This document shows positions 26,834 to 36,132 of a stretch of 64,000 nucleotides of DNA, piece after piece. The notes under the pieces are model-generated. The model was not told where the DNA came from and did no database searches. It saw only the letters and a program-made list of their open reading frames with translations. The position numbers were made by a program, and so were the translations under genes. The DNA comes from Flavobacterium sinopsychrotolerans (lineage in GTDB: Bacteria > Bacteroidota > Bacteroidia > Flavobacteriales > Flavobacteriaceae): the NCBI RefSeq assembly GCF_900110375.1, contig NZ_FODN01000003.1:62001-126000 (forward strand). The letters are read 5' to 3'. Each line of letters opens with the position of its first letter. Within the stretch, counting starts at the first letter, position 1.

Positions 26834-27089
26834 ATTTTAATATTCTAGTTAGATCTTAAACTTGCGTAAACTTATAATTATCAAAAGTTTTTCTATTACG
26901 GTTTTCCACAATTGAAGAAAATAAATATCTTATTTAAAGTTTCGTTACATTTATTTTAAATCAAAATAGAGTGCTTTGATTATTAAATGTAAATAAATGT
27001 TGTTCAGAATAATTTTACAATACCCACTTTTAGTGATATTTACCTTTTATCTTTTTAAGTTAAATTTTAATAATGTTAAATAGTGATAG
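26834..27089. other. A/T-rich spacer, no gene seen
   Basis: It separates the first gene of the envelope operon (start 26833, minus) from the end of the next minus-strand gene. It should hold the operon promoter, but no pair of -33/-7 elements stands out. The stretch is otherwise featureless. Confidence 0.4.
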
Positions 27090-27755
<666 letters not shown>

Positions 27756-27959
27756 GGTGGGAAAAGTTTAAGGTTTGAAAAGTTTAAAGTTGCTGCACGA
27801 AGTAATTATTAGTCAAAATGAAGGGGTCTTTTTGCCGCATACGTTGTTTCTTCTCGCAATGACATTATCGTTTATCGAGTATGGTTTTTTCGAAATCAAT
27901 CAAATTCAAAAAATTACTCACACTTTGTTATTTTTTTTTGGTTTTCGTGATTGTTCAAT

Positions 27960-28595
27960 TTATTTTCGCTTGTCTGTTGCATGTCTGTCATACGCTATCA
28001 AATTGCATAATTCTCTCAATCTGCTTCGAACCCGGTTTCCGTAGTGGGTTTCGATTTCACTTGCTGAGAGGTTTGTAGTGATGTGGGTTTGGATTTTTTT
28101 TGTTGTGAAAATGTCATACCGGCTTAATAGAATTTCTGCCATTACGTTGCATTCGTTTCCGAAATATTTTAGATTTTGCTCCACACCAAGATCATCGAAA
28201 CAATACTTGAGAGCCGCGGGTTGTCCTCCTTTTAATCTCAAATCCTCGCTGTATTTGTGGATAACTTCGTAACCGTCCTGAATAAATTCAAAGCTGATGT
28301 CTCGGCACGGTTTTACGGAAAATTTATGCTCAGTTTTAGTGAGATGTTTCATAATAGTCATTAGTGATGTTTTGCCACAACCAACTGGGCCAGAAAGCAA
28401 AATTCCTTTCTTGAGGTTGATGCCATATTGAAAACACGTTTGTTCATCTTTTAGAAAATAGGCGATGAGTTTGTAGATTATTGGATAATCAGTTTCAAGG
28501 ATTTTGAAGTGGTCGCCGTATAATTCCACTCCTTTTTTTTCGAGCCAAACAATTACCTCTGAATAATTGTAATGGGTTTTTATTTCTGTTTGCAT
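27960..28595 (-). CDS. DnaC/IstB-like AAA+ ATPase of the replication module
   Basis: 211 residues. Walker A is GPVGCGKTS near residue 70, Walker B is YCFDDLG, with a following sensor (THITTNLSASEIE) and an Arg-rich end (NRVRSRLRELCNLIAYD). This is the pattern of helicase-loader-like ATPases found on Bacteroidota integrative elements and phages. It lies 105 bp downstream of the replication-initiator-like gene and behind the excisionase-like HTH gene, all on the minus strand. The likely role is loading a helicase at the element origin, inferred from family and context. Confidence 0.8.
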   Translation of the reverse strand: MQTEIKTHYNYSEVIVWLEKKGVELYGDHFKILETDYPIIYKLIAYFLKDEQTCFQYGINLKKGILLSGPVGCGKTSLMTIMKHLTKTEHKFSVKPCRDISFEFIQDGYEVIHKYSEDLRLKGGQPAALKYCFDDLGVEQNLKYFGNECNVMAEILLSRYDIFTTKKIQTHITTNLSASEIETHYGNRVRSRLRELCNLIAYDRHATDKRK

Positions 28596-28651
28596 AAGTT
28601 TTAAGATTTAACTGTAAAGAGTGTAAATGTTTGACCTGAGTTTAGCAAAGT

Positions 28652-28701
28652 GAGATTGCTTCGTTCCTCGCAATGACAGAGAACCTGAAATGAATTCAGG
28701 T
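28652..28701. repeat. REP-like palindrome and terminator-like hairpin after the replication gene
   Basis: The GATTGCTTCG...CGCAATGAC unit (28652-28675) is a short imperfect palindrome of a kind scattered through flavobacterial genomes. It is followed by AACCTGAA (28682-28689) and TTCAGGTT (28694-28701), a hairpin that overlaps the stop codon of the upstream gene. A related degenerate palindrome lies at 51903-51952. Confidence 0.55.
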
Positions 28702-29600
28702 TAAAGTGGTTCCGAGTAGTCTTTGTCTGTTCCTGTGTTGAGGTGTCTTGAACGGTTTACTGGAGCTGTTTCAGAATTGTATTTGAAATTAGGTGCGTTT
28801 AATATCCAGTTTTGTGCTGCAGCTTGCCAATCGATCATGGGTGTTTTTCCACCAACGAGCCAGCCGTTGCTGGAGAAATAATTGAAAAATTTATTGGCTT
28901 CTATTTCCGGAAAATTGTTTTCAAGGAAATAGCATTTTACTTTTTCAATTGTAGGCTTATCGACGTTCGTCTCTCGACTACGCTCGGGATGACACGCTCG
29001 GGATGACATGCTTGAAGTTACAAACTTTTCTTTTTTGGCGGAACTTTTTTCTTTTTGTCCTGTAGCAACATTTTTTAAAATATTATCTTCAATTTCAAAA
29101 TTTTGTGCTTGCTCGTCTTTGTTTACACTCTTTAAATCGTTTGAAATGTTTGGTATGTTTGTATTGTTTATATAAGATACCAGTGCTTGTTCACCGCTTG
29201 TCTCATTAGTAGTGCAGGACTTGTTTAGAGCTTGTTCATTGACCAGTTCAAAAGCAGGTTCGTTTTTTGGTACTGTTATTTTTTCACTTTTTGGAATTGG
29301 TTTTAAATCGTCGGAAAAATTGAAGAGGTAGACGTGGCTTCCTTTGAATGGATTGTATGATGGTTCGTAGTTTATGTAGCCCAATGAATGCAAATTTTTA
29401 AGGCATTTATGATAGGTAGCTTTAGAACTGATTTTGCTAATTCGCATTAACTCGTCCCGAGAAATACTGATTGGATTTTTGAATCGGTTGCAATTCCAGA
29501 ATTGAAACAACGACATATACAAACTTACGTGTGTTGGATTGAGCGCTTTGTCGATCGCTACCTTTTCAAAAAATCCTGTTAGGTGTTTTATGTAATTCAT
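28701..29600 (-). CDS. Replication-initiator/DnaD-like protein of a mobile element
   Basis: 299 residues. A winged-helix DNA-binding domain (residues 10-105, with SRDELMRISKISSKATYHKCL) is joined by a long polar linker to a C-terminal DnaD-like segment (FFNYFSSNGWLVGGKTPMIDWQAAAQNW), typical of replication proteins on Bacteroidota integrative elements. The linker contains a CHPERSRETNV stretch encoded by a dispersed repeat that has inserted in frame (28963-29012). The gene lies between the excisionase-like HTH gene and the DnaC-like ATPase. Confidence 0.75.
   Translation of the reverse strand: MNYIKHLTGFFEKVAIDKALNPTHVSLYMSLFQFWNCNRFKNPISISRDELMRISKISSKATYHKCLKNLHSLGYINYEPSYNPFKGSHVYLFNFSDDLKPIPKSEKITVPKNEPAFELVNEQALNKSCTTNETSGEQALVSYINNTNIPNISNDLKSVNKDEQAQNFEIEDNILKNVATGQKEKSSAKKEKFVTSSMSSRACHPERSRETNVDKPTIEKVKCYFLENNFPEIEANKFFNYFSSNGWLVGGKTPMIDWQAAAQNWILNAPNFKYNSETAPVNRSRHLNTGTDKDYSEPL
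28963..29012. repeat. HPERSR-type dispersed repeat inserted in the replication gene
   Basis: Plus strand: GTCTCTCGACTACGCTCGGG, then GATGAC, with the ACGCTCGGGATGAC unit present twice in tandem. The complement reads GTCATCCCGAGCG..., a well-known intergenic repeat that yields HPERSR when translated. A degenerate copy without the duplication lies just outside the gene at 29613-29642. The insertion keeps the reading frame. Confidence 0.8.
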
Positions 29601-29612
29601 TTTGTTGGTGAA

Positions 29613-29642
29613 TAGTGTCTCTCGACTGCGCTCGTGATGACG
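29613..29642. repeat. Intergenic copy of the HPERSR-type repeat
   Basis: GTGTCTCTCGACTGCGCTCG followed by TGATGAC lies between the excisionase-like gene and the replication gene. It is the normal intergenic placement of the repeat also found inside the coding sequence at 28963-29012. Confidence 0.7.
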
Positions 29643-29688
29643 GTGAAAAGTGAAAAGGAATTAGATTAATTCGCTTCTCTTAATGGTT

Positions 29689-30024
29689 TTACTTGAAAAG
29701 GGTAGGGAGGGCGTTCACTTTATTTCCATTCAGAAGTTTATCGATGTCACTTTGGTCATAATACATAATACCGCCAATCTTGGTATATGTCAATGTTCCA
29801 TTAATTCGGAGGTTTTGTAATGTACCCGGTGAAATGTTTAGCAGCTTTCGGACTTCATTGGATTTCAGCCATTGCTTTTGCTTGAGTGGTTTGGATTGAA
29901 TGATTGTAAGTAAATCATTGAGAAGTAGACTTCGGAATTCATTTAAGTCTTCCATCGTAATTAATTGTTCGCGATACATTCTGTTTTTGTTGGAGGGCGA
30001 GGTGCTGGTGTTTTCAAGTGCCAT
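29689..30024 (-). CDS. Excisionase-like helix-turn-helix protein
   Basis: 111 residues. The C-terminal half is a MerR/excisionase-type winged helix: WLKSNEVRKLLNISPGTLQNLR, a TLTYTKIGGIMYY wing, then the DIDKLL helix. Such proteins are encoded near the integration or replication module of Bacteroidota conjugative elements and control excision. It is first in the minus-strand series HTH, replication protein, ATPase. The two short N-terminal Ser/Thr-rich turns are not conserved features I know. Confidence 0.8.
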   Translation of the reverse strand: MALENTSTSPSNKNRMYREQLITMEDLNEFRSLLLNDLLTIIQSKPLKQKQWLKSNEVRKLLNISPGTLQNLRINGTLTYTKIGGIMYYDQSDIDKLLNGNKVNALPTLFK

Positions 30025-30189
30025 AACGTATGTTTTAGTTTGTTATGGCACAAAAGTGTTGGTTTTGATTTGTTTTATATCACAAGTGGTTCACAAGTTG
30101 TGAGAGAAAAAATTGTTTTTTATTTTGAAGTGGTCGGGGTTATTGACTTCTTTTTAATAAAATAACTATTGAGGTCTTATTAAGTTTTT

Positions 30190-30370
30190 TCTTTTGCCTT
30201 GATGCAAAAGAAACAAAAGATCAAGCCTGAAAATTAAAAGCTTGAAAACTACCTCAAAGTTCCATTCCGCAGCCCGAGCCGTTCGTCCTTCGTCCTCAAC
30301 TCGCGGACTGCTGCCATTTCACTTCTTCGTTGTTTTCTATACTTTTTATTTAAGGGCGGGGTGAGGAGGG
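30190..30370. repeat. Dispersed repeat, head plus tail type A, copy 2
   Basis: Head CTTTTGCCTTGATGCAAAAG then AAACAAAAGATCAAG; tail with AAAAGCTTGAAAACTACCT, CCCGAGCCGTTCGTCC and CTTCTTCGTTGTTTTCTA. It matches the tails at 1700-1850 and 59695-59875 over the whole length. Confidence 0.8.
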
Positions 30371-30423
30371 ATTATAAGAGCGTTTGCTGTTACCGATACT
30401 GCTAGGTGTCTTGAAGATTATCT

Positions 30424-30700
30424 TTTCTTTTAGCTCACTAAAATTTTATTTTAAGTGGTGTTTGCTGAATCTTCGATTTGCCTTGATGCAAAAGAAACAA
30501 AAGATCAAGCCTGAATATTTTTATCCCAAAAGCATCGGACAAATTTCCCTATCGCGACCCCAGCCGCTCGTGTTTCATACTCGACTCGGGGGTCACTCCC
30601 TGTGGCCAGCGCTGAAATCCTTACCGTGATTTTGCGGCATAAAAATATAAGGGCGATCCGAAGAGGGTTTATAAGAGTGTTTACTGTTGCCGGTACTATT
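30424..30700. repeat. Dispersed repeat, head plus tail type B, copy 1
   Basis: The first 90 bp (CTTTTAGCTCACTAAAATTT, then GAATCTTCGATTTG and the head motif) are nearly identical to 59478-59567. The tail (CCCAAAAGCATCGGACAAAT, CGACCCCAGCCGCTCGTGTT, TAAGGGCGAT) matches 55134-55300. Confidence 0.8.
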
Positions 30701-30719
30701 TTATATTTTGAAAATGATT

Positions 30720-30790
30720 TTTTACTTTTTTCATCAAGGAAAAAAGTAAAAAAAATATTCATCGGTTATCGATGGGTAATTATTATGGAT
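30720..30790. repeat. Dispersed repeat, head plus tail type C, copy 1
   Basis: ACTTTTTTCATCAAGGAAAA then AAGTAAAAAAAATATTCATCGG. Related units occur at 37470, 59611 and 59892, where TATTCATGG and a second ATTCATGAATC follow the head. Confidence 0.6.
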
Positions 30791-30861
30791 GATTATATTG
30801 ATTTGTTTTAGTTCATAAGCGTTTCACAAGTTGTGATAGGGAAATGTTTGAGATATTTATC

Positions 30862-32541
30862 TTATTGAATTGGTTTTTGGAGTTGTTGAATGAAATAGGT
30901 TGGAGAAATTTTAGTTTGCTTTTTGAATGCTCTTGTGAAATTTTGAGTTGAGCTAAAACCGGCTTCTTCTCCTAATGCCTCATTGGTATATAAACGGTAT
31001 TTATTCTCGTTTTTAAGTAAGGTTATGATGTGTTGTAATTTTAGATTGCTGATGTAATCTATGGTTTTTTGACCTCTGTATTTAGAAATAACTTTGCCAG
31101 CATATTTCGAATTGGTATTAAGTAATGCTGAAAGACGAGATAAATTCATGTCTTTCTCCAGGTATTTTTTATTTTTTTCAAACTTTTCCAGATTCTTTAG
31201 TATCATTGTAATCACTTCCGGATTGATGTCTAAATCATTATTCTCATTATTAATATTGAGTGTTGATGTCTTTTGCGAATCCGTATTCGATTCCATTAAT
31301 TCTTCAAATTTTTGTCTGTAATACTTTTTGTTTTTATAATGGCGGAAAGACAAGAAAGCAATGGTGATGGTAAAAAATACAACTAGTATGTAGATTATTT
31401 GATTTTTAGATCCGGTAGATTTTTCCAGTTCCAGATTATCTGATTGTAGTTTTTTAGTGTCGTACACCTTGAATATTTTTCTTGAAAGGTATTTGTAATT
31501 TTTAGTGAGAATGCGATCCACTTCAAGTAATCTTCTTGCGTATACTAACTGTAAAGCAATATTGTTTTGATTTTTATAAAATTCAATCAATAACTCAAAG
31601 TTTTCTCGTAAATCGGGTCTGGTGTATTTTTCATCCACAAATATCTTGTCCACTTTCAAAAGGAATGGTAAAGCTAAATTTTGCTGTTTTAAAGCCCAAT
31701 AGCTTTTACCGATGTAGAAATTTGCTACTGTCTCATTAGCAAAATCCTTTTTATTTTTGAGTTCCGGTATCACCCTTTTTAGATTAGCAATTGCTTCTGA
31801 ATATTCTTTTTTATAATAGTGATTTATGCCCGCTGAATGATTAAAATAGACAAGCATTTCGGTGTTGTCTAGTTTTTTACTTTCTTCCAGTCCTAATTTA
31901 TTGTAGTAGGAAGATAATTTATAGTTGCCGACCTTATTGTAACATAGTCCGAGGAAGTGGATGGAATTCAGGTACCCTCTATCATTTTCTGATTCGAAAT
32001 ATGCTGTGCATTCTTTGAGCAGTGCAATGGCTTCGTGATAAAATCCTAAGTAATATTTAGTTTGAGCAATCGCATATTTTACTTTATGGATGGCATAACT
32101 GTCGTCCGTCTGAGAAATGTATCGATCTGCAATTAAGTAGTTGTCTAACGCTTTGGTGAGTTCTTTTTTATTGTAATTAATAATCCCTTTTGTTAAATAT
32201 GCTGCTCCGATCAAGGCTTTATCTTTTGATTTTTTTGCTGCGGTAAGTAAACTATCAGAATAAGGGGGTAACTGTGCTTTATCTGCATTGTACATTATTG
32301 CTTTGTATGCCAATGCCATTTGATTCCAATTTTGTTCCGACTTTGATTTTGACAGCCAGGACTTGGCGTATAGCGTTGCATTGAAGCTTTGTGCCTTGTT
32401 TTTTTGAACCTCATTACTAAAATACGCGTAGTCTTTGTTGTTGAGGCTGTCAGGAATTTTGAAGCCGTTCTGTTGAGCAACATTTATTTGGAACAGCATT
32501 ACTAAAATGAGTATTAAATATATTTTTTTGTTGTTTTTCAT
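30862..32541 (-). CDS. TPR-containing membrane AraC-family regulator
   Basis: About 560 residues from the Met at 32541, where a signal sequence starts (KNNKKIYLILILVMLFQINV). A more upstream start at 32580 would precede this signal and is less likely. TPR-type helical repeats fill residues 60-360. One transmembrane helix lies near residue 385 (IIYILVVFFTITIAFLSF), and an AraC-type HTH is at the C terminus (GEEAGFSSTQNFTRAFKKQT). In Bacteroidota such proteins sense a periplasmic signal and regulate directly from the membrane. The upstream region carries two copies of a palindromic operator shared with rteC and another AraC gene, which suggests regulation, or autoregulation, within one circuit. 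Confidence 0.85.
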   Translation of the reverse strand: MKNNKKIYLILILVMLFQINVAQQNGFKIPDSLNNKDYAYFSNEVQKNKAQSFNATLYAKSWLSKSKSEQNWNQMALAYKAIMYNADKAQLPPYSDSLLTAAKKSKDKALIGAAYLTKGIINYNKKELTKALDNYLIADRYISQTDDSYAIHKVKYAIAQTKYYLGFYHEAIALLKECTAYFESENDRGYLNSIHFLGLCYNKVGNYKLSSYYNKLGLEESKKLDNTEMLVYFNHSAGINHYYKKEYSEAIANLKRVIPELKNKKDFANETVANFYIGKSYWALKQQNLALPFLLKVDKIFVDEKYTRPDLRENFELLIEFYKNQNNIALQLVYARRLLEVDRILTKNYKYLSRKIFKVYDTKKLQSDNLELEKSTGSKNQIIYILVVFFTITIAFLSFRHYKNKKYYRQKFEELMESNTDSQKTSTLNINNENNDLDINPEVITMILKNLEKFEKNKKYLEKDMNLSRLSALLNTNSKYAGKVISKYRGQKTIDYISNLKLQHIITLLKNENKYRLYTNEALGEEAGFSSTQNFTRAFKKQTKISPTYFIQQLQKPIQ

Positions 32542-32708
32542 ATATGGGGCGCATATAAAAAGCACGTAGGCTGTGCTCATTTTTTTGGTATTAAATGTAG
32601 CTAAATTATATTAGTATTAAACAATTGTTAAATAATTATCAAATAAACTGGTTAAAATGAATCAAAAATGTATCAGACTGCTAGTGATTATTTACAAAAA
32701 TTATAGTG

Positions 32709-32748
32709 TGTGTAATTCGGGAATTACACATCATCAATTCGGGAATTG
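32709..32748. promoter_or_regulatory. Tandem palindromic operators upstream of the TPR-AraC gene
   Basis: Site 1 is a perfect 10-bp inverted repeat: TGTGTAATTC (32709-32718), GG, GAATTACACA (32721-32730). Site 2 is CAATTC (32735-32740), GG, GAATTG (32743-32748). Their centres are 22 bp apart, two helical turns. The same element occurs before rteC (two copies) and before the AraC gene at 62939 (one copy). Confidence 0.75.
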
Positions 32749-32902
32749 CATAGATAATGGCTTGTTGGGCTTGAATTGGGCGTGTAGATTTGCTTCGAAT
32801 TCATAACCGTTTGCTAGTTGTAAACACCGCATTGTTCAAATTACCCCGGGCGAAATGAACTGACGAAAAAAGTAATCAGTCCCATTTTAAAAATTAATCT
32901 TT

Positions 32903-33643
32903 ATGAAATTTATTTATTTATGTTTAATCGTAATTCCATTTTTTATTTCTTGTAGTGAATCCACTGATGCAATAGCATCAGACACTAAAGCTCGTGTTTC
33001 TAAATCGTCCAATCGTCTAATTGCCGACAGCGGTAGTATTGTGTCCCCTGAAAATGATTTGAATCCGTATGATATTGCCGGACAATTGCATGCCGAGTTG
33101 TATGCTGTTTATTATGCTGAAGATAGTTTGAGTAGTAGTGTTGCCAGTATAGCGGATCGTGTCACTATGCTTGCCAATGAAAACGAGTCTTTTACGGCCT
33201 TAGCCGGTATTGATTATTCGTTTTTGTCTACTGATAGGGTAACTTATATTCTCTCTACTATTGATAGTTGTACTCCTGAAATTATTGATGCTTCACTAGT
33301 TGCACCTGAAGCTAAAAATAGTTTTACTACTTTTGTTAATTCCCTATTTGTACTTTGTGAAACGGAATCTAATTACGCTGTTATTCATGATTTTGTTGTC
33401 ACTTATGAAAATGAAATTTCAGAAAATAGTAGCTTTTCTTTATCCGACAAGGAAGTTATTTTGACCACCACTTCGATAGCCAGGTATGCTGTTTATGAGA
33501 GAAAAAAACGACCAAAGAAAAATACTGATCCAGAATGGGATTTACTGGTTGCTAATATCGCAGGAGGAACAGAAGGTTCTGCCGAGAGTCTTGAAAAAGC
33601 AATTGTAATGTCATTGATTACCAGTATAGCTGAGAATGAGTAG
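32903..33643 (+). CDS. Secreted lipoprotein of unknown function
   Basis: 246 residues with a lipoprotein signal (CLIVIPFFISC, lipidated Cys17) and an acidic, mostly helical body. I know no domain. The gene is divergent from the TPR-AraC gene and reads away from the shared operators at 32709-32748, about 155 bp before its start, so it is a plausible target of that regulator. It ends before a strong bidirectional terminator shared with rteC. Confidence 0.65.
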   Translation: MKFIYLCLIVIPFFISCSESTDAIASDTKARVSKSSNRLIADSGSIVSPENDLNPYDIAGQLHAELYAVYYAEDSLSSSVASIADRVTMLANENESFTALAGIDYSFLSTDRVTYILSTIDSCTPEIIDASLVAPEAKNSFTTFVNSLFVLCETESNYAVIHDFVVTYENEISENSSFSLSDKEVILTTTSIARYAVYERKKRPKKNTDPEWDLLVANIAGGTEGSAESLEKAIVMSLITSIAENE

Positions 33644-33750
33644 TGTTTTTTGATGTTTAGAGTTACTGAGGAATTTAGGTTTAAAGGTTTGAACCAATCT
33701 AGACACTCTAACTGAAATTATTATTATTTAAATCCAAAAACTGTTTCCTT

Positions 33751-33783
33751 AAAGGCTACTCTTTTTATAAAGAGTGGCCTTTT
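33751..33783. terminator. Bidirectional terminator between the lipoprotein gene and rteC
   Basis: AAAGGCTACTCTTT (33751-33764) pairs with AAAGAGTGGCCTTT (33769-33782) around a TTAT loop, with T-runs on either strand. The two genes converge here. Confidence 0.85.
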
Positions 33784-34630
33784 ATTTTTCATCCGCTTCA
33801 TCCATGCGTTTTATTAGGTTGTCTTTTAGTGAATTTAGAAAGTTTGTTTTCTCCATTGTCTTTCTATTCCTAATTTCTAAATATATTCTATTGAATTGTC
33901 CGATGTCTAAATTGAAAGCTGATTCGATATTTTTAGCAATTTCATTCAAGCTTAGATTACCATTATTTAGGACTCCTTCCGCATGAAGTGCATACATTAA
34001 TTCGACCAAAGCTACTTTAGAGCCTGTCCACCGGAGTCCTTTATGGTTTGCCTCGGTATGTTGGTTGACTTGGTTACCATTTTGATATTTTTTAAGATTG
34101 GTTTCCAAGTACACTTGAATATTATCATTGGCTATTATTTTTGCCACTTTAAAATCATGTGACGTTGTAAAATCATAATCTGATTGAAAGTAGGAGCTGT
34201 CCAATGTCATTCTGATGTCGTGTTTTCTTCTCAGGAAATATTTTTTGTCCAGACATGTATTTCCGGTGCGGTAGTATTTGTAAAATTCCAGATTTTCATC
34301 GAAGAAAATCTTTAGTTTGCTTAATTCTCTATTGTAATGTTTCCGAATGGTTTTATCTGATCCGGATGGCTTGCTTATCTCAATATTGTAGATTTCATTG
34401 TAGAAAATTAATTTACTTGCCAATTGTGGCTTAATATCCTTGAAAAATTCTATCTCTTCTGATTTGCTGGTAAAATTATGTTTTTTGAAAAACGATTTCA
34501 ATTGCTCTAGGCTTGCTATTGTTGCTTTAATAGCTTGTTGCGAACTTTGTATAGGGTAATTCTCATTGGAATGCATTGTTTTTAATTGACCTTCTAATTC
34601 TGCCATTACCGAATTTGAGTAGTTTTTCAT
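33782..34630 (-). CDS. rteC: RteC-family regulator of element excision
   Basis: 282 residues matching RteC of CTnDOT-type conjugative transposons. The middle contains the FYKYYRTGNTCLDKKYFLRR segment and the C-terminal helix-turn-helix-like region (GSKVALVELMYALHAEGVLNNGNLSLNEIAKNIE, then IYLEIRNRK). In CTnDOT, RteC activates the excision operon. Here it is about 4 kb from the excisionase-like HTH gene. Two copies of the AATTC-GG-GAATT palindrome lie roughly 100-135 bp upstream, so it appears to share a regulator with two AraC genes. Confidence 0.88.
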   Translation of the reverse strand: MKNYSNSVMAELEGQLKTMHSNENYPIQSSQQAIKATIASLEQLKSFFKKHNFTSKSEEIEFFKDIKPQLASKLIFYNEIYNIEISKPSGSDKTIRKHYNRELSKLKIFFDENLEFYKYYRTGNTCLDKKYFLRRKHDIRMTLDSSYFQSDYDFTTSHDFKVAKIIANDNIQVYLETNLKKYQNGNQVNQHTEANHKGLRWTGSKVALVELMYALHAEGVLNNGNLSLNEIAKNIESAFNLDIGQFNRIYLEIRNRKTMEKTNFLNSLKDNLIKRMDEADEK

Positions 34631-35058
34631 TTTATTGACTGCTAATTAAGGATGTAAGACCTGTCGATTTTACTATTTGTGGTCAGCAAATCTATTTGGA
34701 CCCCTGCATTTTAGCAAATGTTTACTTGTGTAATTCCCGAATTGCATAGTAGAATTCCCGAATTGCATACTTTGTTTTTGATATTCATGCGATACATAGG
34801 CTTTGTATTTACCGCAAAAATGCGGTGATTAATAAAAGTAATCACTGCATTTTTTAATTTTCAGTATTTCGGATAAAAGGGAGTTGTTCGAGGGTGGGAG
34901 GCATCAGGTAGCAGGGTCACGGAATGCAGTTGCGCGCCATCGGGGTTAAATGACAATTATTTTTCTTTTTAAATTACCTTAGGTTCCGTTCAAAAAAACT
35001 CTTATTGTTCGTGCTACGCGCGCAATAAAAATTTAGCTGTTATAGGCAGTGCTTTTTT
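34631..35058. other. Intergenic region upstream of rteC
   Basis: It holds the rteC operators (34730-34766) and a terminator-like hairpin: AAAAATGC (34819-34826) with GGTGATTA pairs with TAATCACTGCATTTTTT (34841-34856), with A- and T-runs on both sides. It also holds an A/T-rich area with a short palindromic block (GTGCTACGCGCG at about 35011) and the left inverted repeat of the hydrolase cassette (35039-35052). No gene is seen. Confidence 0.6.
34730..34766. promoter_or_regulatory. Tandem palindromic operators upstream of rteC
   Basis: AATTC-CC-GAATT occurs at 34732-34743 (in GTAATTCCCGAATTGC) and at 34753-34764 (in GAATTCCCGAATTGC), with centres 21 bp apart. On the minus strand both read AATTCGGGAATT, as at 32709-32748 and 63030-63053. 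Confidence 0.75.
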
Positions 35059-36007
35059 TTAATTTTTACACTTCTTAATGCTCAACGCTTTCTGTTTTAT
35101 CCATTGTATTGAAATGTCAACAGGTTCTCTATCATTGTCAGAAGATGTATTGTGTCCTAATTTAGAAAACAATGTATATTCGAAAGGATTGCCTTGCGCT
35201 TTCAATGTATTTAATTGCTCTATACACAACTTTACCGGAATTTGTATGTCTTTCTCACCAAAAAGCCAAAGTCCAGGAATCAAAAGATTATTTAAGGAAA
35301 TTTTAGGGTCAGTAGCTTTAAATTGATACCTATCAGTGTCATTTTTTATATGCTCACGAGCATCTGATTCTGTATGATTTTTCCAAAAAGTATTGTTTCC
35401 ATTAGTGTAAAATTGAAATCGAAGTTGTTCTAAGGTAGTAATGGTAGGGCAACTAAATAAAACCATAAATTCTATCTGTGGATTTTTGCTTGCAGCAATT
35501 GGAATTATCCATCCTGCTTGACTGAAGCCAACTAATCCAATTGGTGTTTTTTTATCTTTCAAATAGGTTCGAAATGTATTTACTGCTACGCTTGCATCGT
35601 GAGATAATAAATTAAGATTACCAGTGTCAATATTATTCGTACCAACAGATGGTCCTACGTATACACCACCAGATTCTCCAACTCCACGTTTATCATATGT
35701 CAATACAGCAATACCTTCATTGGCTAGACGTTTAGCGAACTCCATTTCTCTTTTTACAGGATCAGACCCATGAACAATTACAACAGCAGCAATTGGATTT
35801 TCAGGCTTTAATATTGAGCCTGCAAGAGTGATTCCCTGACTTTCAAACTTTACATCTTGAATGACAAAGTCGTTCGATTGTGAAAATACAGTTACTGGTA
35901 ATGTTATTAATAATAACCAAAGAAATACGTTGGGAAAAAAGTTGATTTTCATTTTTGATTACTATAAAAATTTATTTTGAACGGTCTTGATTAGCATTGC
36001 CTACAAC
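35039..36007. repeat. 14-bp imperfect inverted repeats flanking a hydrolase gene
   Basis: GTTATAGGCAGTGC (35039-35052) and GCATTGCCTACAAC (35994-36007) are inverted repeats with 12 of 14 positions matching, placed directly outside the hydrolase gene. A cassette or attC-like boundary is possible but unproven, since no integron integrase is in the window. Confidence 0.5.
35059..35952 (-). CDS. Secreted alpha/beta hydrolase
   Basis: 297 residues with a signal peptide (LLLITLPVTVFSQ). The fold is clear: oxyanion VHGSDP, YDKRGVGESGG, nucleophile Ser in GFSQAG, acid Asp in GEKDIQIP and His in KLGHNTS. It resembles dipeptidyl-type or cephalosporin-acylesterase-like hydrolases; the substrate is not evident. 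The gene is bounded by 14-bp inverted repeats and followed, on its 5' side, by a structured repeat of about 130 bp before a second hydrolase gene, like a gene cassette. Confidence 0.85.
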   Translation of the reverse strand: MKINFFPNVFLWLLLITLPVTVFSQSNDFVIQDVKFESQGITLAGSILKPENPIAAVVIVHGSDPVKREMEFAKRLANEGIAVLTYDKRGVGESGGVYVGPSVGTNNIDTGNLNLLSHDASVAVNTFRTYLKDKKTPIGLVGFSQAGWIIPIAASKNPQIEFMVLFSCPTITTLEQLRFQFYTNGNNTFWKNHTESDAREHIKNDTDRYQFKATDPKISLNNLLIPGLWLFGEKDIQIPVKLCIEQLNTLKAQGNPFEYTLFSKLGHNTSSDNDREPVDISIQWIKQKALSIKKCKN

Positions 36008-36132
36008 TTTTTTGCTGCTTTGAGATGGCTGGAAGTTCGTAACCTTTCGGTTTTGTGCTTTGCAGAAAATATGATACGAAGCGGGAATAACACTACTCTT
36101 CAGCTCGCTAAAATGTCTGTTGGCAGCTGTAT
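35980..36132. repeat. Structured spacer between two hydrolase genes, cassette-junction candidate
   Basis: From GCATTGCCTACAAC to CTGTTGGCAGCTGT, including a TTCGTAACCTTTCGGTTTTG segment and CAGCTCGCTAAAATGTCTG. I recognise its general pattern as a dispersed flavobacterial intergenic sequence that follows accessory genes. It encodes nothing credible. Confidence 0.45.

Larger units (their letters stand above)
30025..30861. other. Long gene-free stretch made of dispersed repeats
   Basis: The 837 bp between the excisionase-like gene and the AraC regulator hold three repeat units in tandem (separate entries at 30190, 30424 and 30720). Open frames here are translations of the repeats. No RNA gene or promoter stands out, apart from a second TTGTGA-rich area (30089-30100 and 30827-30835, both with CACAAGTTGTGA), which is itself a short inverted repeat: TCACAA and TTGTGA. 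Confidence 0.6.

Noticed and set aside
30505..30762. Open frame over the type B repeat
   Set aside because: Its translation (with GSDPRVEYETRAAG) is that of the dispersed repeat; it lacks start signals and its counterpart at 55150-55300 is not open in the same way.
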